Counted from the first letter of the stretch, positions 11,061 to 24,190 are shown. The stretch: DNA of 64,000 nucleotides from Galeopsis tetrahit (GCA_963675135.1 OY776123.1:7504501-7568500), one strand, 5' to 3'. Numbers and translations: made by a program. The notes: generated by a model from the letters alone, not told the origin.

Positions 11061-12142
11061 TTTTTTCTTAAAGTCTACCTATATGGTTAAAGGAGAAAAA
11101 GTAATATGCAAAAAAAAATAGAATGAGAATCTTATTTTGAAATGTCCAGAAAAAAAAAATGAAAAAATTATAGTGAAATTGAGAAAGTAATATTACTTAC
11201 GAGCTGTACTTTTTAATGTAAATTATTTGTATTCATTCCTATTTAAAATGTAAGTTATTTAAATCAATGCAAAAATATTAAAAAAATAATTAATTTTTCA
11301 TTTTATCCTTAATTAATGTTTGGAATTGATCTTATGAAAAGAATATCACATTTATATAAATATTTATTGATTTTAAGGTTAAATTTAAAATAAATACAAT
11401 TAATTTACATTAAAAATTATAAAACGCCATATAATTTGAAGAAAAAAAATGAAATGTCAAAACGACACATATTATAAATATGAGAGTGTATTTTTTTAAA
11501 GTTTAGTCTTCAGATCAATAAATATTTAAATAAAAATATTTTTATTTTAAAGAAAATATAAATATTAATTACACAAAAAAACTTATATAAAATAAAAATA
11601 CTAAAATTTAATTTTAAAAATTATATCAATTAATTAAGCATGCATGTTTTATATATGTGCGTCTGAATTACTCCATTTGAATACGAGTATTGGAAGAATG
11701 GGGTTGACTGGGTCATGAATATTCTATGCGTAGGGGTAGGGGGTGTACGGAGGCAGATGAGATTATTTGATGAGATCATCAAACCAATCATGGCCCTGCT
11801 CCAGCTTCAAAGATTGGGAGCCGTGCCTACATTATACAGTATTATTTCTTCAAAATTAATCATAATTCTTTCGCCATTTTTGTTCTTGGAAAAAGAAATA
11901 CGTACACTTTCATAATTGCATGTATTCATACACTTCATCTGTCCGTGTACGTGACATCCAACTCATTCAATTCACGCTCAAGTAATTGTATAATGCACAT
12001 GAATGCTACTCCAAGTTATTCTTCATGAGACACATACTATAATCTAATGCAATGCCTATATACTTGTGCACATGCTACTTAGTATAACTCACCTAGAATT
12101 GTTATAACATATGCTATCCCTTATACTATGTTTTATGTGAAC
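11061..12142. other. AT-rich intergenic DNA
   Basis: No gene or repeat border recognised. The frame at 11715-11915 has no family features. Confidence 0.45.
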
Positions 12143-12155
12143 TTATTTAAGTGTT

Positions 12156-12525
12156 TTTTTTTTGATGCCACGGTATCCGAGGGGACCAATCCCACCGCCC
12201 ACTTGCGGGGGTCCCGTTTAAAGCCAGAGCTTTGTGCTCTGTATGGACATGGACCAATCTCACCGCCCACTTGCGGGGGTCCCGTTTAAAGCCAGAGCAG
12301 CTTTGTGCTCTGTATGGACATGGACCAATCTCACCGCCCACTTACGGGGGTCCCGTTTAAAGCCAGAGCTTTGTGCTCTGTATGGACATGGCTTCATAAA
12401 AATTGTTTGCACCTTAGGGGTTTCGAACCTGAGACCTAGAGAGGAGCATACTCCTAAGTCCCAAGCCTACACCACTAGGCCAACTCCTTGGATTATATAT
12501 TCATTACCTATATGGAGCCTATTGT
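12156..12525 (-). mobile_element. tRNA-derived SINE with internal triplication
   Basis: Read on the minus strand, a tRNA-like head lies at about 12490-12413 with a pol III A box (tggcctagtgg) and B box (ggttcgaaacc) at proper spacing. The body contains three tandem ~68-bp units and the 3' end is an A tail, seen as a T run at 12154-12163. A 13-bp match, ttatttaagtgtt, flanks it (12143-12155 and 12526-12538) and is a candidate target duplication. This puts about 35 extra bases upstream of the tRNA head; a near copy of those bases occurs at 12560-12608, so the 5' border is uncertain. Confidence 0.75.
12183..12389. repeat. Three tandem copies of a ~68-bp unit
   Basis: Units at 12183-12250, 12251-12321 and 12322-12389 each start ggaccaat and end tgtatggacat; the middle one has a 3-bp insertion. 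They differ at only a few positions, so the amplification is young. Confidence 0.95.
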
Positions 12526-12838
12526 TTATTTAAGTGTTAAATAATATAAAAGCTACGATTTGGATTATATATTCATTACCTATATACAGTATATACCTAT
12601 TGTTTATTAAATGATCATGTGACGAATTTAACGTGTAAATCAATTGAAATATATAGTAGTACCATATATATATACTTTCCAAAGCTATGCTAGCTAGTAT
12701 AACATAGGAGTATTAAGAGTATTGAATTAAATGTAAATTATGTAATTGTTTTCCGTCAAGCAAATCAGAAGACTTCAACTAATTCATTAACTACAACAAC
12801 ATAAGTTATTGTGCATTCAATATGAACTTAATTACTAA

Positions 12839-13078
12839 GGTTGTGTTTGGCCGAAGGGATTTGATTTGAGGAGGCATTTTAAAAAAGAGGAGTTAAAAAT
12901 ATATGGATTTCAAATGACATGGTTTTAATGAGCATTTGAAATCTCTCTCAATTTTAACTAAAAGTGTGTGGACACAAATCTAAGTATTTAAAATTCATTC
13001 ATAATTCAAACATGTAGAATGGATTTGGACAGTGAATTTGAAATCCATAAGCCCAAATTCACCCAACCAAACAGAGCC
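12839..13078. mobile_element. Tourist-like MITE (PIF/Harbinger type)
   Basis: The inverted ends ggttgtgtttgg and ccaaacagagcc are flanked by TAA at 12836-12838 and 13079-13081. The body is AT-rich and non-coding (240 bp). A diverged relative lies at 15927-16157. Confidence 0.8.
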
Positions 13079-13081
13079 TAA

Positions 13082-15926
13082 AATTATTTCACCGAAGTTA
13101 GATAGTGCCAAAATAGGTGTACAAGTCCATTATCAACGTTAATTAAATATGAACTCTGATAAGCATTTCTGTGATAATTAGTTTAGGAAAATAACGTCAT
13201 TCTTTTTTGTACCTTAAAGAGCTTCTTTGACCAGGTCCAGGTGTGAAATCTTGAATCACTGACAATAATTTGTGAATGACAGCAGCATGGTTAATCACCT
13301 CAATTATATAATTACTAGTATGTGCGTGGTTTTTTTTGTTTTTTTGTTTTAGGAAACTGTGTGGTTTTTAGTGTATTCTTAATGCCATGTTAGTTTTAGT
13401 AAATTAAACATTAATCACCATTTGGTAGTTGTCCGTTGACACAAAGAAAAAATAGAATCGTTGGTTCAATCGATCAGTTCGTAACCGACGATTTTGATTG
13501 AGAAATTGTACTGAAACCTTCATACAGATTTATATTCCTAATAAAATAGAGCATAAAAAAACAAATGGATGGGAAGCTCATGCTTAAAATTTTAAAGTGA
13601 TTTTTTTTCAAGGAGTTTTATTTAACTAGAAAAACAAGAATAAAAGAATGATATAAAAAGATAACCCGAAGGCAAAGCTTAACAGAATAGAAAATGACAT
13701 TTGCATGTCAAAAAAGAATGAATAAGAGCCCTGCCAACTTTCAACTAAGCCTCATTATTGTTTTAAGTGAAAAATTAACTAGAAGATCTAAGGCAGGAGT
13801 ATCCTAAAAATCCTTCATCTTGTATGAAATTAAAATTCCATAGGATCGGTCAAGGTTCCGATCGTGACACACCAAAATTAAGAAGTGAATTACAAAGACC
13901 ACGATGACTAACCACAAGGCTTGATAACACATTGAAATCAACCTAATTATAAGGATTTCAAATTATAAAAATGTGTCCTCTTTAATTGATGTCAATGTTA
14001 TTCACTTAATTAATACTACCATCTAGTGAGATAGTTCCTCATTGATAAACTCAGTTTAGCAAGGTTTATTTTGCAAACTAAAGTTCGTAGACGAGCTAGA
14101 GCAATATTCTTTCCCAGTATCATCACAAGAAGGCTACATCGAATTCTTCCCACAGAGAACTCGAATTTCACAGCCATTAGCACCAGCTTCAAATCGGTTG
14201 TAGTTCACTCTCATTTTTAGAGGAGGAATCATATCGATGTAAGGGAGAAGTCTAAAGTCTTATCGATAGGGTCTAAATTTTCTTCAGACACATGCAGTAG
14301 ATGTGTTGTTGTGCAATTTATCTAAGTCATAATTTCGCTATCACAAAAAGTCAAAATGAACAAATAGCAATAAACCATAGACAATAGAGAAATCATAAAA
14401 AATACAAATTTAGAGACAACAATAAACACTAACCCTAAGTTAATGTCTCCAATGAATCTACTCATCATATATATACAGTGCAAATTTACCACTTATTTCC
14501 ATATTTAAAAATATGTTCAAAGTTTGGTCAAAGCTCAATTCATATTTACAATTACGGTATTTCAAATATATAGTAAATAAATGTGACGTGGTCCAAAATA
14601 TTAACGTTAGGGGAAAAATGGTGATGAGGCTTTATTCGTGTTTTGTCAAAATCGTGATCAGTGATATTAGTGCTGAAAATGGTTAGGAACATCATATGGC
14701 AATGGGCCTAATTCCAGAAATAATAGGCTATTAGGGCCCACCATTATACAACGGATTACCAACCGAAATCACAGAAGCCCACGACTAAACCCATAACTCC
14801 CTAACATGCCTGTTTCTTTCAACTGACAGAGTAATTTTTAAGTTTATTAAACCCTCTTTTTTTTTTTTCCCACTCATTACACTCTTTCTTTTTCAACCAA
14901 ACATAATCTACACATTATTTGCATCTGGCATTTATTTCTTAATATAATTGAAATTACCAAAACAATTATTAAGATCTTGAATTATTCGGTAAATAGGGTA
15001 GAAAATGAAAAAATAATTAAAAATAATATTTAAAAAAAGACAAAATTGACATTAGAGAAGCCACTTCAGAATGAAATGATTAATTAGTATTAAAGGAAAA
15101 TGTATTTCACTGTTGGTTTTGCAAAATTGAATTAAAAGCTATATAATTTTATTACCAAATGTTGGTAGATGTGGAAATAATTTGCCTCATCAAAAGTTAT
15201 ATACTACAGTGCAGTTTTAAATTATACAGTAGTTGTTAGTAGTGACAGAAATAAATAAATTTTCACTGCAACAAAAGCTATAATTAAACAACAGCTATCA
15301 GTAGATCTGCAATTTTATTCTCACTCTCAAATTCTTCAGTAAATATTTAATTTCATAAATGCATTATAATATTTCCAGAAATAGTTAAATTTAATCAAAA
15401 TAAATAATCAATTAGCTGATTGAATCCACTACTAATTAATTTTGATGTGAAATTAGTAATTGTAATTGTGACACATTATTCTGTGATTGGGTACAAATCC
15501 GTCGTCGGACCACACTTAGATTTTCAATGTTATTAGGCCTATAAAATCCAAAGTGGATCTATGATAACGTAATTATTGGTAATTAAACAGCACATTATGT
15601 CGGGTATCAGCTTCATCAAGATTAGACTCTTTTTTTATTTTTTAATTAATATAAAAGTTTCATTGTCTTAATTATTTTAGTAATTGATAATGCATCTAAT
15701 AAAGCCTTTTTTCCAGACCACGCATTTAACTGCGCCAACAACTCAATTGTTGACTTCTGACCAGCTGATTTTTTTTGTAAATCTACTGTTTAGACAAGTG
15801 CTGGTCAGGTTCCAAATAGAAGAACAAGTCTTGGGCCATTTTACACGAAACCCTAGGGTTTTTCTTGCAAGTTATAATATACTCTATTAATATATCTTGG
15901 GTTTATTATAGTACTATAATGTGGAT
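13082..15926. other. AT-rich intergenic DNA
   Basis: No coding region, RNA gene or repeat border that I can support. The frame at 15684-15890 has no recognisable features. Confidence 0.45.
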
Positions 15927-16157
15927 AGTGGATTTGATTTGAGTAAATATTTCAAATAAAAAGATTTAAAAATAGATGTATTTCAAATGACATGATTTTA
16001 TTGAGGATTTAAAATTCTCTCAATTTTAACTAAAAAAAAATATGTTAAGGATTTTAAATTCATTCATTTACTTTTTAATCCAAACAAATGGAGTGAATTT
16101 GGATGTTAGATTTGAAATCTATATAGGAGTATCAAATACCTCCATCCAAATGGAGCC
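15927..16157. mobile_element. Diverged Tourist-like MITE copy
   Basis: Shares internal blocks with 12839-13078 ('tttcaaatgacatg', 'ctctcaattttaactaaa') and ends ccaaatggagcctca. The left terminus is eroded, so no target duplication can be read. Confidence 0.65.
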
Positions 16158-16281
16158 TCAGTAAATTTGAAGTTTTTTTTTTTTTTTTTTTGGGAGGTGG
16201 GGGAGTGGGGTGAATTTGAAATCTATAGATCATAATTAGAATTATTTTATTAGTAATTAGTGGAGGTTAAGAATAATTAAA

Positions 16282-17514
16282 TTTTTTGTTTTTTTTTTTA
16301 TCGGTAAAAAGGAATTGTATTAATGATGGGTATAAGAAATACCCTAAATTTAGTGTACAAAACTTAACATTTGTGAAAAAGCAGTAATTACTATGCTATG
16401 CTATATTGTCCTCAAGCCATACACTTGAGTGGATCTGTCACCCAGGTCTTGAATGATGGGTTGTTTTGAGTAGGGTATTTGATTGTAATCCAACTCCAAA
16501 GTCTTCCCCTTAGCTCCTCCTTTATCTTTGTGATCGAGAATGTCTCGTTCCTGAAGAGGATCGCATTTCTCCATTTCCATATGAGCCACACCACACACAT
16601 CCATATACATGTGGCAATCTTCTTCCTGTTTCTTCTATTGATAAGGCCTTCAAAACCTAGGAGATTGTTTAGCAGGTCTGGTTGTAGTGCTAACGGTATG
16701 TTGAGCCACTTCAGACATTCCATCCACACTTGGTATGCTTGGGGGCATTCCAGAAATATGTGTTTCTCAGTTTTTTCGCTCTCCCCACATAGTACACACC
16801 TTAGATCGTCGTTCTGTTTCAGGATGTTTCTTCTTCTTAGGTTGGAGCATGTTGGTAGCCTTCCCCATAGGAGCCTCCATGCGTGAGCCTTGACTTTTGG
16901 TGGTGCGAAATTCTTCCATATGCTTTTGAAGCCTTTTAACAGTTCGTCGTCCGGTCGAGTGCCCTGGCTTTGGTTGTACAGCATCGAGTACGTTTCCTTC
17001 GTAGAGAACCTCCGTGTGTTTGATGTTTTCCACTTCCATGAGTCTTCGAGTCCTTGCTTTGGTTTGAACCTGTCCATCATAGATATCAGATCGTTTAGAA
17101 TTGTCAGTTCCCTACCAAAAAGTGTCCTTCTCCATCTCCATGTCCATCTCTAGTTTTCCCCCTCCCAGGTTCCCATATCCCCCACTTTTGTTTCTTTATC
17201 TATGCTAATCTAATATAATCTCCTAAACCTATCCCACAGTGTTCCCTCCCCAGTCCAATTCTCCCCCCAAAAGAAGGAATTTTTCCCATCCCCTAATATT
17301 TTAGATAGATTACCGTGGAACCACCCCTCCTCTCCCTCACCTACCACTTTTAGAACGTCTCTCCACCATAATGAAACCCTCCCCGCCCTTCCTGTTGGAA
17401 ATAGACCCAATCCAATTTCTCCTACAGCCCCATACCTAGACCTAAGTACCTTTGCCCACAAGCTGTTTTTTTCGTTTAGAAATCTCCATCCCAATATTAC
17501 ACCTCTTCAAAACA
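16282..17514 (-). pseudogene. LINE fragment, 5'-truncated (ORF2 C-terminal part)
   Basis: The minus-strand frame 17080-16412 encodes the region after the reverse transcriptase of plant LINEs: the reverse-transcriptase zinc-binding domain with AHAWRLLWGRLPT, then CVLCGESEKTEKHIFLEC, the W..W-rich WMCVVWLIWKWRNAILF and a C-terminal DPLKCMA. A further coding piece lies at 17494-17210 (MGWRFLNEKNSLWAKVLRSR) in another frame, so the frame is broken between them. The T run at 16282-16299 is the antisense poly(A) tail. The reverse transcriptase itself is absent. The same family recurs at 38685-39587. No convincing target duplication was found. Confidence 0.88.
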
Positions 17515-18086
17515 TACTTGTGTCGTCACTCCTCCCAAAATGAGAAGAGGTGTCTGAAAACAAAAAAACAAAAGAATCAACAAAGTGATAAGAGTAATAT
17601 TACCTTGCCTTCTCACGAATTGAGTCAATGGGAAGGGGAAAAAAAATTACTACCGTTGGATCGGTCTTTTGCAAAAATTGGTTTTGGCATCTTTTGACCG
17701 TCTTGATTTTACCACTCTAAGCGCCTTTTGTTGAATAATCGGTTTAGGCAACCTACATTTTATTTTATTTTTTAGTTTAGGAGTTCAATTTTGACAATTA
17801 TACACATTTATTCAAGAGAAAATAAAGTTCTATGTAATACACATGGCTTTGCCATGATGTATGATTTTTTTTTTTTATGGGTGAAAATTTATATTAAAAA
17901 AATTTTGCTTTGCTAATCCGACCGACTACTATATATTTCCGACTTCTACACTGGATTGAAATAAAGAAGGAAGAAGTAGTTATTTCTACCGCCTAATATA
18001 CGTATTACAAAAAATAATAGGCCTTACAGTGAGGCCCATAAAACATAAGAGTGACATGTATACGATCCATCAAACATAAGATCCAA
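17515..18086. other. Intergenic DNA
   Basis: No supported gene or repeat. The upstream limit of the LINE near 17514 is approximate. Confidence 0.4.
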
Positions 18087-18824
18087 GGCGTGAGTTATTT
18101 GTCCCTCCAGGTATGTTATATGCACTCCCCCAATACACCATCCACAAAAATCCTAAATTTTCCATTTTCTTTCTTGCCCCACTTCATTTTTTCTCCTTTT
18201 ATCTCTCTCACCCTTCTTCCTCGATAGGCCACCGCTTTCGTCCTCTCTCTTTTTCTTTTCTAAATTCATTCTGCGCGGCGGTGCCGCTCGTCCTCCCTCT
18301 GTTTAGTGTCGCTGCCCCTCCCTCCCTCATTTCCTTTTTTCAAAATAAAAATAAAAATTGTGCAACAGCGGCGTTGTACACCTCCTCCTCCTTTGTTGCA
18401 CTGCATTCGGCCTCCCTGAAATAGTTTTTTTTTTTTTTAGATATTAATGGATCGATAAAAAACACTCTCGTCTACAAATTGTTGTTAACGAGAGTGTTTT
18501 TGGTAGACCCATTATTGTTAAAAATATAAATTATTTCGACAAATCAGAGTCGACTGTAGTTTTTATGGTCGACAAATCAGTATCGACGGGAGTGTTTTTA
18601 GTTGACGGTGGTTGACGAAAGTGGGGCGATGACGACCTCTCTAATTTGGGTTAGGGTTTGAATTAGAGTTAGAGTTAAATTTAAATTTTAGGGGGTACAT
18701 CTATATTTTTGTATTTTATTAAAAAGGTAAAAATTGGTATTTTAGTATTTTACATAAATATTTAATTAATAAAAATAGAGGGGGAGTACATCAAACATTC
18801 ATGAAGGGGCATATAACCCACGCC
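18087..18824. mobile_element. Non-autonomous Mutator-like element A
   Basis: Left end GGCGTGAGTTATTTGTCC pairs with the inverted right end GGCGTGGGTTATATGCCC, continuing into a shared 'gcactccccc'-type block (~45 bp). The 9-bp duplication AAGATCCAA is at 18078-18086 and 18826-18834 with one extra base on the right, or 10 bp with one mismatch. Inside are a hairpin around 18456-18502 with AAAAACACTCTCGT arms and further TCGAC-containing inverted sequence up to about 18620, next to a GC-richer stretch. No transposase. Confidence 0.82.
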
Positions 18825-18929
18825 AAAGATCCAATTGCAATCTATGAGTTCGGCCTATTAAATAGAAGATCCAATGGCGAACCATAAGTTGGGCCTAGTT
18901 ATATGCACATGGCTCGTTCATTTTTCATT

Positions 18930-19980
18930 GGGTTGAGGTATATACCCCTCCAACTTTGTTAGATACACTCCCCTTTCCAATTTATTAATTAAATATGTAG
19001 GTAAAATACCATATTTGCCCTTTTAGTAAAATTTGTAAAATATCATGGATACATACACCTCCTTACTTAAAACACTAAACCTAATTTTATACAAAACCCT
19101 AACCCTAATTTTGCAGCCGTCGTTCGACAGCCTCCACCTCCGCTGCCGTCACAACCTCCGGCGTCACACATCCAAAATATATTCAGAAAATTAAAAAAAA
19201 AATAGTTTTTTTCGACCAACCAGTGTCGATCGACACTAGTTGGTCGACCGTAAAATATATGATCGAGTAATTATAGTCGACGAAAAATACCCTCGTCGAT
19301 AACATTGTATCGAAAAAAAAAATTGGACAAGAAATATCGATCAAAAAAATTTTGGTCGACAGATTGTTGTCGACCAAATTTGTTTTGATCAATATTTCTT
19401 GTCCAAAATAAAATTTAAAAAAAAAAAAGAAAAAAAGAAAGTTGCAGAGAAAGAAAAAGAAAAAAAAATTACCGGAGGTTTACGGTGGGGAAGGCCATCG
19501 GGGAGAGAAGAGGGCGGTGGGGAGGAGGCGGCGGCGCCGCTAGGCGAGAGGGGCGGCGCCGCCGCTTGCAGAAATGAAAAAAAAAAAAAAAAACCTACTT
19601 GTTTCAGGGCGGCGACGTGGTGACGGAGGGAGAAAGGAAGGAGGCGACGACGGCGCTGGGCGAGGGAGGCGACGACGGCGCTGGGCGAGGGAGGCGCCGT
19701 CGCTGCTGTTGCAGAAATGGAAAAGAGGAGGCGGGCGACCGCTCCGCGCGGTGGCGGGTTGGGCGGCGGTGGCTTGGAGAAATGAGGGGGAAGGAGGATT
19801 GGGGAAGAAATGAGGAAATTAGGGTTTTATAAGGGGTGTGCATTTATCATACCAATTTTTAAGATAAAGGGGTATAATAGACAATTTGGGGGAGTGCATC
19901 TATCTCAAATGTACTTTAAGGGGAGTATATGTATCGGAGGAGTGTATCTAACAAAGCTGGAGGGGTATATACCCCAACCC
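18930..19980. mobile_element. Non-autonomous Mutator-like element B
   Basis: Inverted ends GGGTTGAGGTATATACCCC and GGGTTGGGGTATATACCCC, continuing with 'ctttgttagatacactcc' for about 45 bp. The perfect 9-bp duplication TTTTTCATT is at 18921-18929 and 19981-19989. The interior carries a short hairpin at 19210-19246 (TCGACCAAC arms), a long one at 19322-19405 with arms near 35 bp ending TTGGACAAG/CTTGTCCAA, and a block rich in GGCGGCG at 19480-19800. The GC-rich open frames look compositional rather than coding. Confidence 0.92.
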
Positions 19981-20080
19981 TTTTTCATTACCACCTTAAT
20001 ATTGCGCTGAACCTTAAAATGGGATTGCATTTACATGTGATTTGATTTATTTATTTTTAAGTCAAGTTCGAATAATTTTT

Positions 20081-21138
20081 GGGTTTGACTATATGCACCT
20101 CCATTTCGGAGAGATGCACTTCCCCCTTACAATTTTTTAATATAATAATAGGATAAAAAATCTAAAATACCCTTCATTAAATATACAAATACTAGATACA
20201 CCTCCCCTACTGAATGCACCCCAACTTCATTTCATTCACCTTTCCCTGACCCACAACTTCCGATCGTCGCCGGCGACACCATTTCCGGCGACCATCAAAC
20301 TCAAAAAAAAAATACATAAATCAACATATACTCAAAAAAATCACAATTTTTTTTATAAATTTCGACCAACTAGTGTCGACCATATACTCTCTCGACGACA
20401 AATCGTTGTCGACGGAAGTGTATATGATCGACACGGTTTCATCGAAAAAAGATAAAAAAAAAATTGTTTCCATTTTCCACTATGTTATGTCGATCAAATA
20501 CACCCTCGTCGACAACAATTTGCCGACGAGAGCGTGTTTGATCGACATTACATAGTCAAAAATGAAAAAAAATTAGGGTTTTCTGCATTTTTGCAGAAAA
20601 CCCTAACAATTGGGAGGGGGCAAATCTGGGGTGGAGTGGGGAGGGGGCGGCCGCAGAGCTTCTAAATTTTTTTTTTTTACAGACTGGGGGGCAGGAAGGA
20701 GGAGGGGGGCAAACCTGGGGTCGGCGTCGGACGGGAGGGGGCGGCAGCAGAGCTTTTTTTTTTACAGACAGGGGAGGGGCGGAGGGAGGAGGGGGGCGGC
20801 CGCGGCGGCCGATCGACGGGGCGGTCGCGCGGCCGCCAATCTGCAATTTTTTTTTAAGGCGGCGAGGCGTGGCAGCCGCGGGCGTGGCGAGGCGGAGGTA
20901 GGGGCGGCCGCGGTCGTGGCGAGGCGGGGGTTGTCGGTGACGGGGTTTAGGGGGAGGGGAAAGATGGAGGTTGGGTTGGGGAAGATGAAGAGTTTAGGAT
21001 GGGGTGTGAGTAGTAATAATATATGATATGAAGGGAAGAGTATTTATGACATTTGAGGTGGGTGTGACCTAAATATTTGGGTGTGTATAAATTGGGGGAG
21101 TGCATCTCTCCGAAATGGAGGTGTAAATAGTCAGACCC
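20081..21138. mobile_element. Non-autonomous Mutator-like element C
   Basis: Inverted ends GGGTTTGACTATATGCACC and GGGTCTGACTATTTACACC, followed on both sides by 'tccatttcggagagatgc'. The perfect 9-bp duplication ATAATTTTT is at 20072-20080 and 21139-21147. Two hairpins, about 20370-20445 and 20487-20555, have GTCGAC-rich arms enclosing 'tatactctc' and 'aatacaccctcgtcgac' sequences. GC-rich cargo (GGCGGCCGC-type) occupies about 20610-20990. No transposase. Confidence 0.92.
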
Positions 21139-21477
21139 ATAATTTTTTGATAAAGAATTGCATGAGATGAAATTTTTAAATAAACATTTATGGGCCCAAA
21201 TTATATTCTATCTTATCAAAAAACGATTTTACGTAAGACTTTCCATTTTATTATCAAGTTAAGTTTGTTTGGCCTAACTAAGTTGGGCAATTCTTACTGC
21301 ACTCACATTTTACGAAGTGACTACATAGTCACTTTATCGAATCGCGCCACGTGGCGTCGTAAACGTCGTAACGACCTGCTACCTGTTATATAAGTTTAAG
21401 TTATTTATATAATTTTTTAAATTATATTTTGTTATTTACTATATTACCCTTCTTTTTAAATTTTATTTATATTTTAC

Positions 21478-21790
21478 CTGCACCCACTAATTTAATGAGT
21501 GCACCCTCTAATCATATTTTTACTACAATTATCTGCACCCGCTAATTTAATGAATTCACCCCTAATCATATTTTTACAACAATTATCTGCACCTGCTCAT
21601 TTAGTGAGTTCACCCCCAGATCATTTTTTTTTTACAACAGTTATCTACACCCGCTCATTCTATGAGTTCAACCCCAAATTATTTTTTACCACAATTATCT
21701 GCACTCGCTCATTTTATGAGTTCACCCCCAAATTATTGTTTTACCACGGTTATCTGCACTCGCATATTTTATGAGTGCACACCAAAATAT
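21478..21790. repeat. Tandem array of ~55-bp units, left arm of element D
   Basis: About 5.7 units, each beginning ctgcacccgctaattt or a variant and containing 'atgagttcaccccc', then a T-rich stretch and 'acaattat'. They are the inverse of the units at 23880-24190. Confidence 0.93.
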
Positions 21791-22164
21791 TTTTTAAAAA
21801 ATAATCACATTTAAAAGACTATATTATCCTTTTATTATTTTACACAAAATATAATAAAATAAACTCTAAAAAATCAATTCACCACCAAATCACCCATATT
21901 TTTAAAAAAAAAACGTAAAAATATAATTAATAAAAAACTATCGAAATTAGTCACAAATCTCAATTTTTTTCTTTTTAATTTTTCTTCCCCCTCCTCTTTT
22001 TCTTTTTTCTTCCCATTTTCAATTTTTTTTTCAAATTTTTTATTTCCTTGTTTTTTTTTCTTTTCCTTTTTAAATTTTCCTGTCTTTCTTTTCCATTTTT
22101 TGCATGTGTACTTTTTAAATTTTAATACAAAATAATATTATAGGTATAATTTTATTAAAGTCGA

Positions 22165-22800
22165 TCGGCGGTGCACCTAAATTTTAATTTTAATTTGATG
22201 AGTAAAGGACCTGCCGGAAATCCATGCATGTCGGCGGGTGACCCAGCCACCACCATGCCCGACCACCCCCTCGACGGCGACGGCGGCGCTTCGGTCTCGG
22301 CCGCTGAAGCCCGAGACCCCTCCTCGAATCGCAATCGTGATTCTTCACTTCCATAACAATAGACATAATCTTCCATCTCGGCCACGATCCATGGCGGCCG
22401 AAATCCTCTCCTCATTTCGACCACCGACGCGACTGCTTCGATCAATCTCCCTTGCGTTCGCGATCCATGAGCTTCTCCTACATCAACGGCGCTCGTCTGC
22501 AACGCTCGGATCGACGCTGCCTCTCTCTCGTCGTTCATCTCTGTCCAAATCGAAGCTACATTGCTTCATCCGTCTTCTTCACCCTGCTCCTGCGCAGCCT
22601 CTTCCTCCGGCTGACGACGGCCCGACGGAGGACTGTGAGTATGTTGCTGATGGATCTCTGACCAGACGACACTCGGAGCCGGTGACCTTGCTGATGAAAT
22701 CCCAAGCGACGACTGCTGACCTAGGGTGCCCTCCCATTGGGCTAGGGTTTCCTTCAATTGGGCTTGGTAATGTGCACCCTCTATTTTCTTTAGTACACCC
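22165..22800. other. GC-rich centre of element D, possible captured gene fragment
   Basis: This ~630-bp block is much richer in GC than its surroundings and is open over 22238-22876 on the + strand (212 codons) and 22538-22155 on the - strand. Composition resembles a plant 5' exon, as in Pack-MULEs, but I recognise no family in either frame and several frames are open at once, which GC bias alone can cause. Followed by an AT-rich stretch with degenerate 'tggtattactgatta' repeats to 23295. Confidence 0.5.
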
Positions 22801-23299
22801 CGATCTACACTCTCTCCACTTTTTTTATGGTATTATTGTTATTGATATTATTGATACTGATATTACTAGTTATTGATTGTGGTATTACTATTAATACACT
22901 ATTGAATTAATATTAATGATTATTGATTATTAATTGTGGTATTACTGATTATGTGAAATTATTTATTACTGATTATTATTATTTTAATGGTCATACATAT
23001 TATTGTTTATGGTATTACTGATAATTGTTTTTGGTATTATTGAATATAATTAGATTTGTGGAATTATTTGTTATTGTATGAGATATTACTATTCAATGTT
23101 CATGGTATTACTACTTACTGTTCATGGTATTACTGATAATTATTTTTTGTATTATTGAATATAATTAGATGTGTGAAATTATTTGTTATTGTATAAAATT
23201 TTACTGATTAATGTTTCGTGGTATTACTAATTATTGTTAATGGTATTACTGATTACGGTTTATGGTATTACTGGTTATTACTTGTTGTATTACCGACTA

Positions 23300-23513
23300 C
23301 TCCCTCCTTCCTATTGAAAGCTACCCAATTTTCCTTATTCGTTTGTCCCAATGAAAGTTACTCATTCATTTTTTGCCAAACTATTCCCTCTCACATTTCA
23401 TTATATTATTCTCTCTCTCAATCACATCACCTCTCATACATCCACTTATTATATCATATTTTTTAACCTCTGTGTCCGAAGCTCATGAGGAGCTTTCACT
23501 GGGACGGAGGGAT
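23300..23513. mobile_element. Stowaway-like MITE nested in element D
   Basis: Left end ctccctccttcc, right end gggacggaggga, flanked by TA at 23298-23299 and 23514-23515. Contains 'attattctctctctcaatcac', shared in diverged form with 58434-58628. Confidence 0.82.
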
Positions 23514-23879
23514 TATAATAAAATCATACATATAATATTATTTTGTATTAAAACTAAAAAATATACTAATGAAAAAAAAGTAGGAAACAAAAAAAAAACG
23601 AAAAAATAAAAAGTTTGGAATAAAAATTGAAAATGGAAAGAAAAATTAAAAAGAAAAAAAATTGAAATTTGTGCCTAATCTCGATAGTTTTTTTTAATTA
23701 TGTTTTTACGATTTTTTTTCTAAAAATATGAGTGATTTGGTGGTGAATCGACGGTAACTCGGCAATGACTCGATCGTAGATTGTAAATGTATAAATTAGG
23801 GTTGATTTTATTATATTTTGTGTTAATTATTAAAAAAATAATATAGTGTTTTAAATGTAATTATTTTTTAAAAAATATT

Positions 23880-24190
23880 TTGGGGTGAACTCATAAAATG
23901 AGCGGGTGCAGATAATTGTGGTATAAAAATAATTTGGGGGTGAACTCATAAAATGAGCGGGTGCAGATAACTTTGGTAAAAATATAATTTGGGGGTGAAC
24001 TCATAAAATGAGCGGGTGTAGATAACCGTTGTAAAAAAGAAATGATTTGGGGGTGAACTCATAAAATGAATGGGTGCAGATAACTATGGAAAAAAATGAT
24101 TTGGGGTGAACTAATAAAATGAATGGGTGCAGATAACTATGGTAAAAAATGATTTGGGGTGAACTCATAAAATTAGCGGGTGTAGATAAT
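23880..24190. repeat. Tandem array of ~55-bp units, right arm of element D
   Basis: Six units, each with 'ggggtgaactcataaaatgag' or a variant and 'cgggtgcagataa', inverse to the left-arm array. Confidence 0.93.

Noticed and set aside
12413..12490. Functional tRNA gene on the minus strand
   Set aside because: A and B boxes are good but the acceptor stem does not pair and it continues into a SINE body with an A tail.
16479..17153. Plus-strand proteins across the LINE
   Set aside because: Antisense shadows of the LINE zinc-binding domain frame.
19083..19103. Interstitial telomere repeat
   Set aside because: Only about two accctaa units; common in plant leaders and present here within a Mutator-like element.
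19399..19843. Several overlapping proteins in GC-rich DNA
   Set aside because: Frames on both strands are open at once with Arg/Gly/Ala bias, as expected from GGCGGCG composition.
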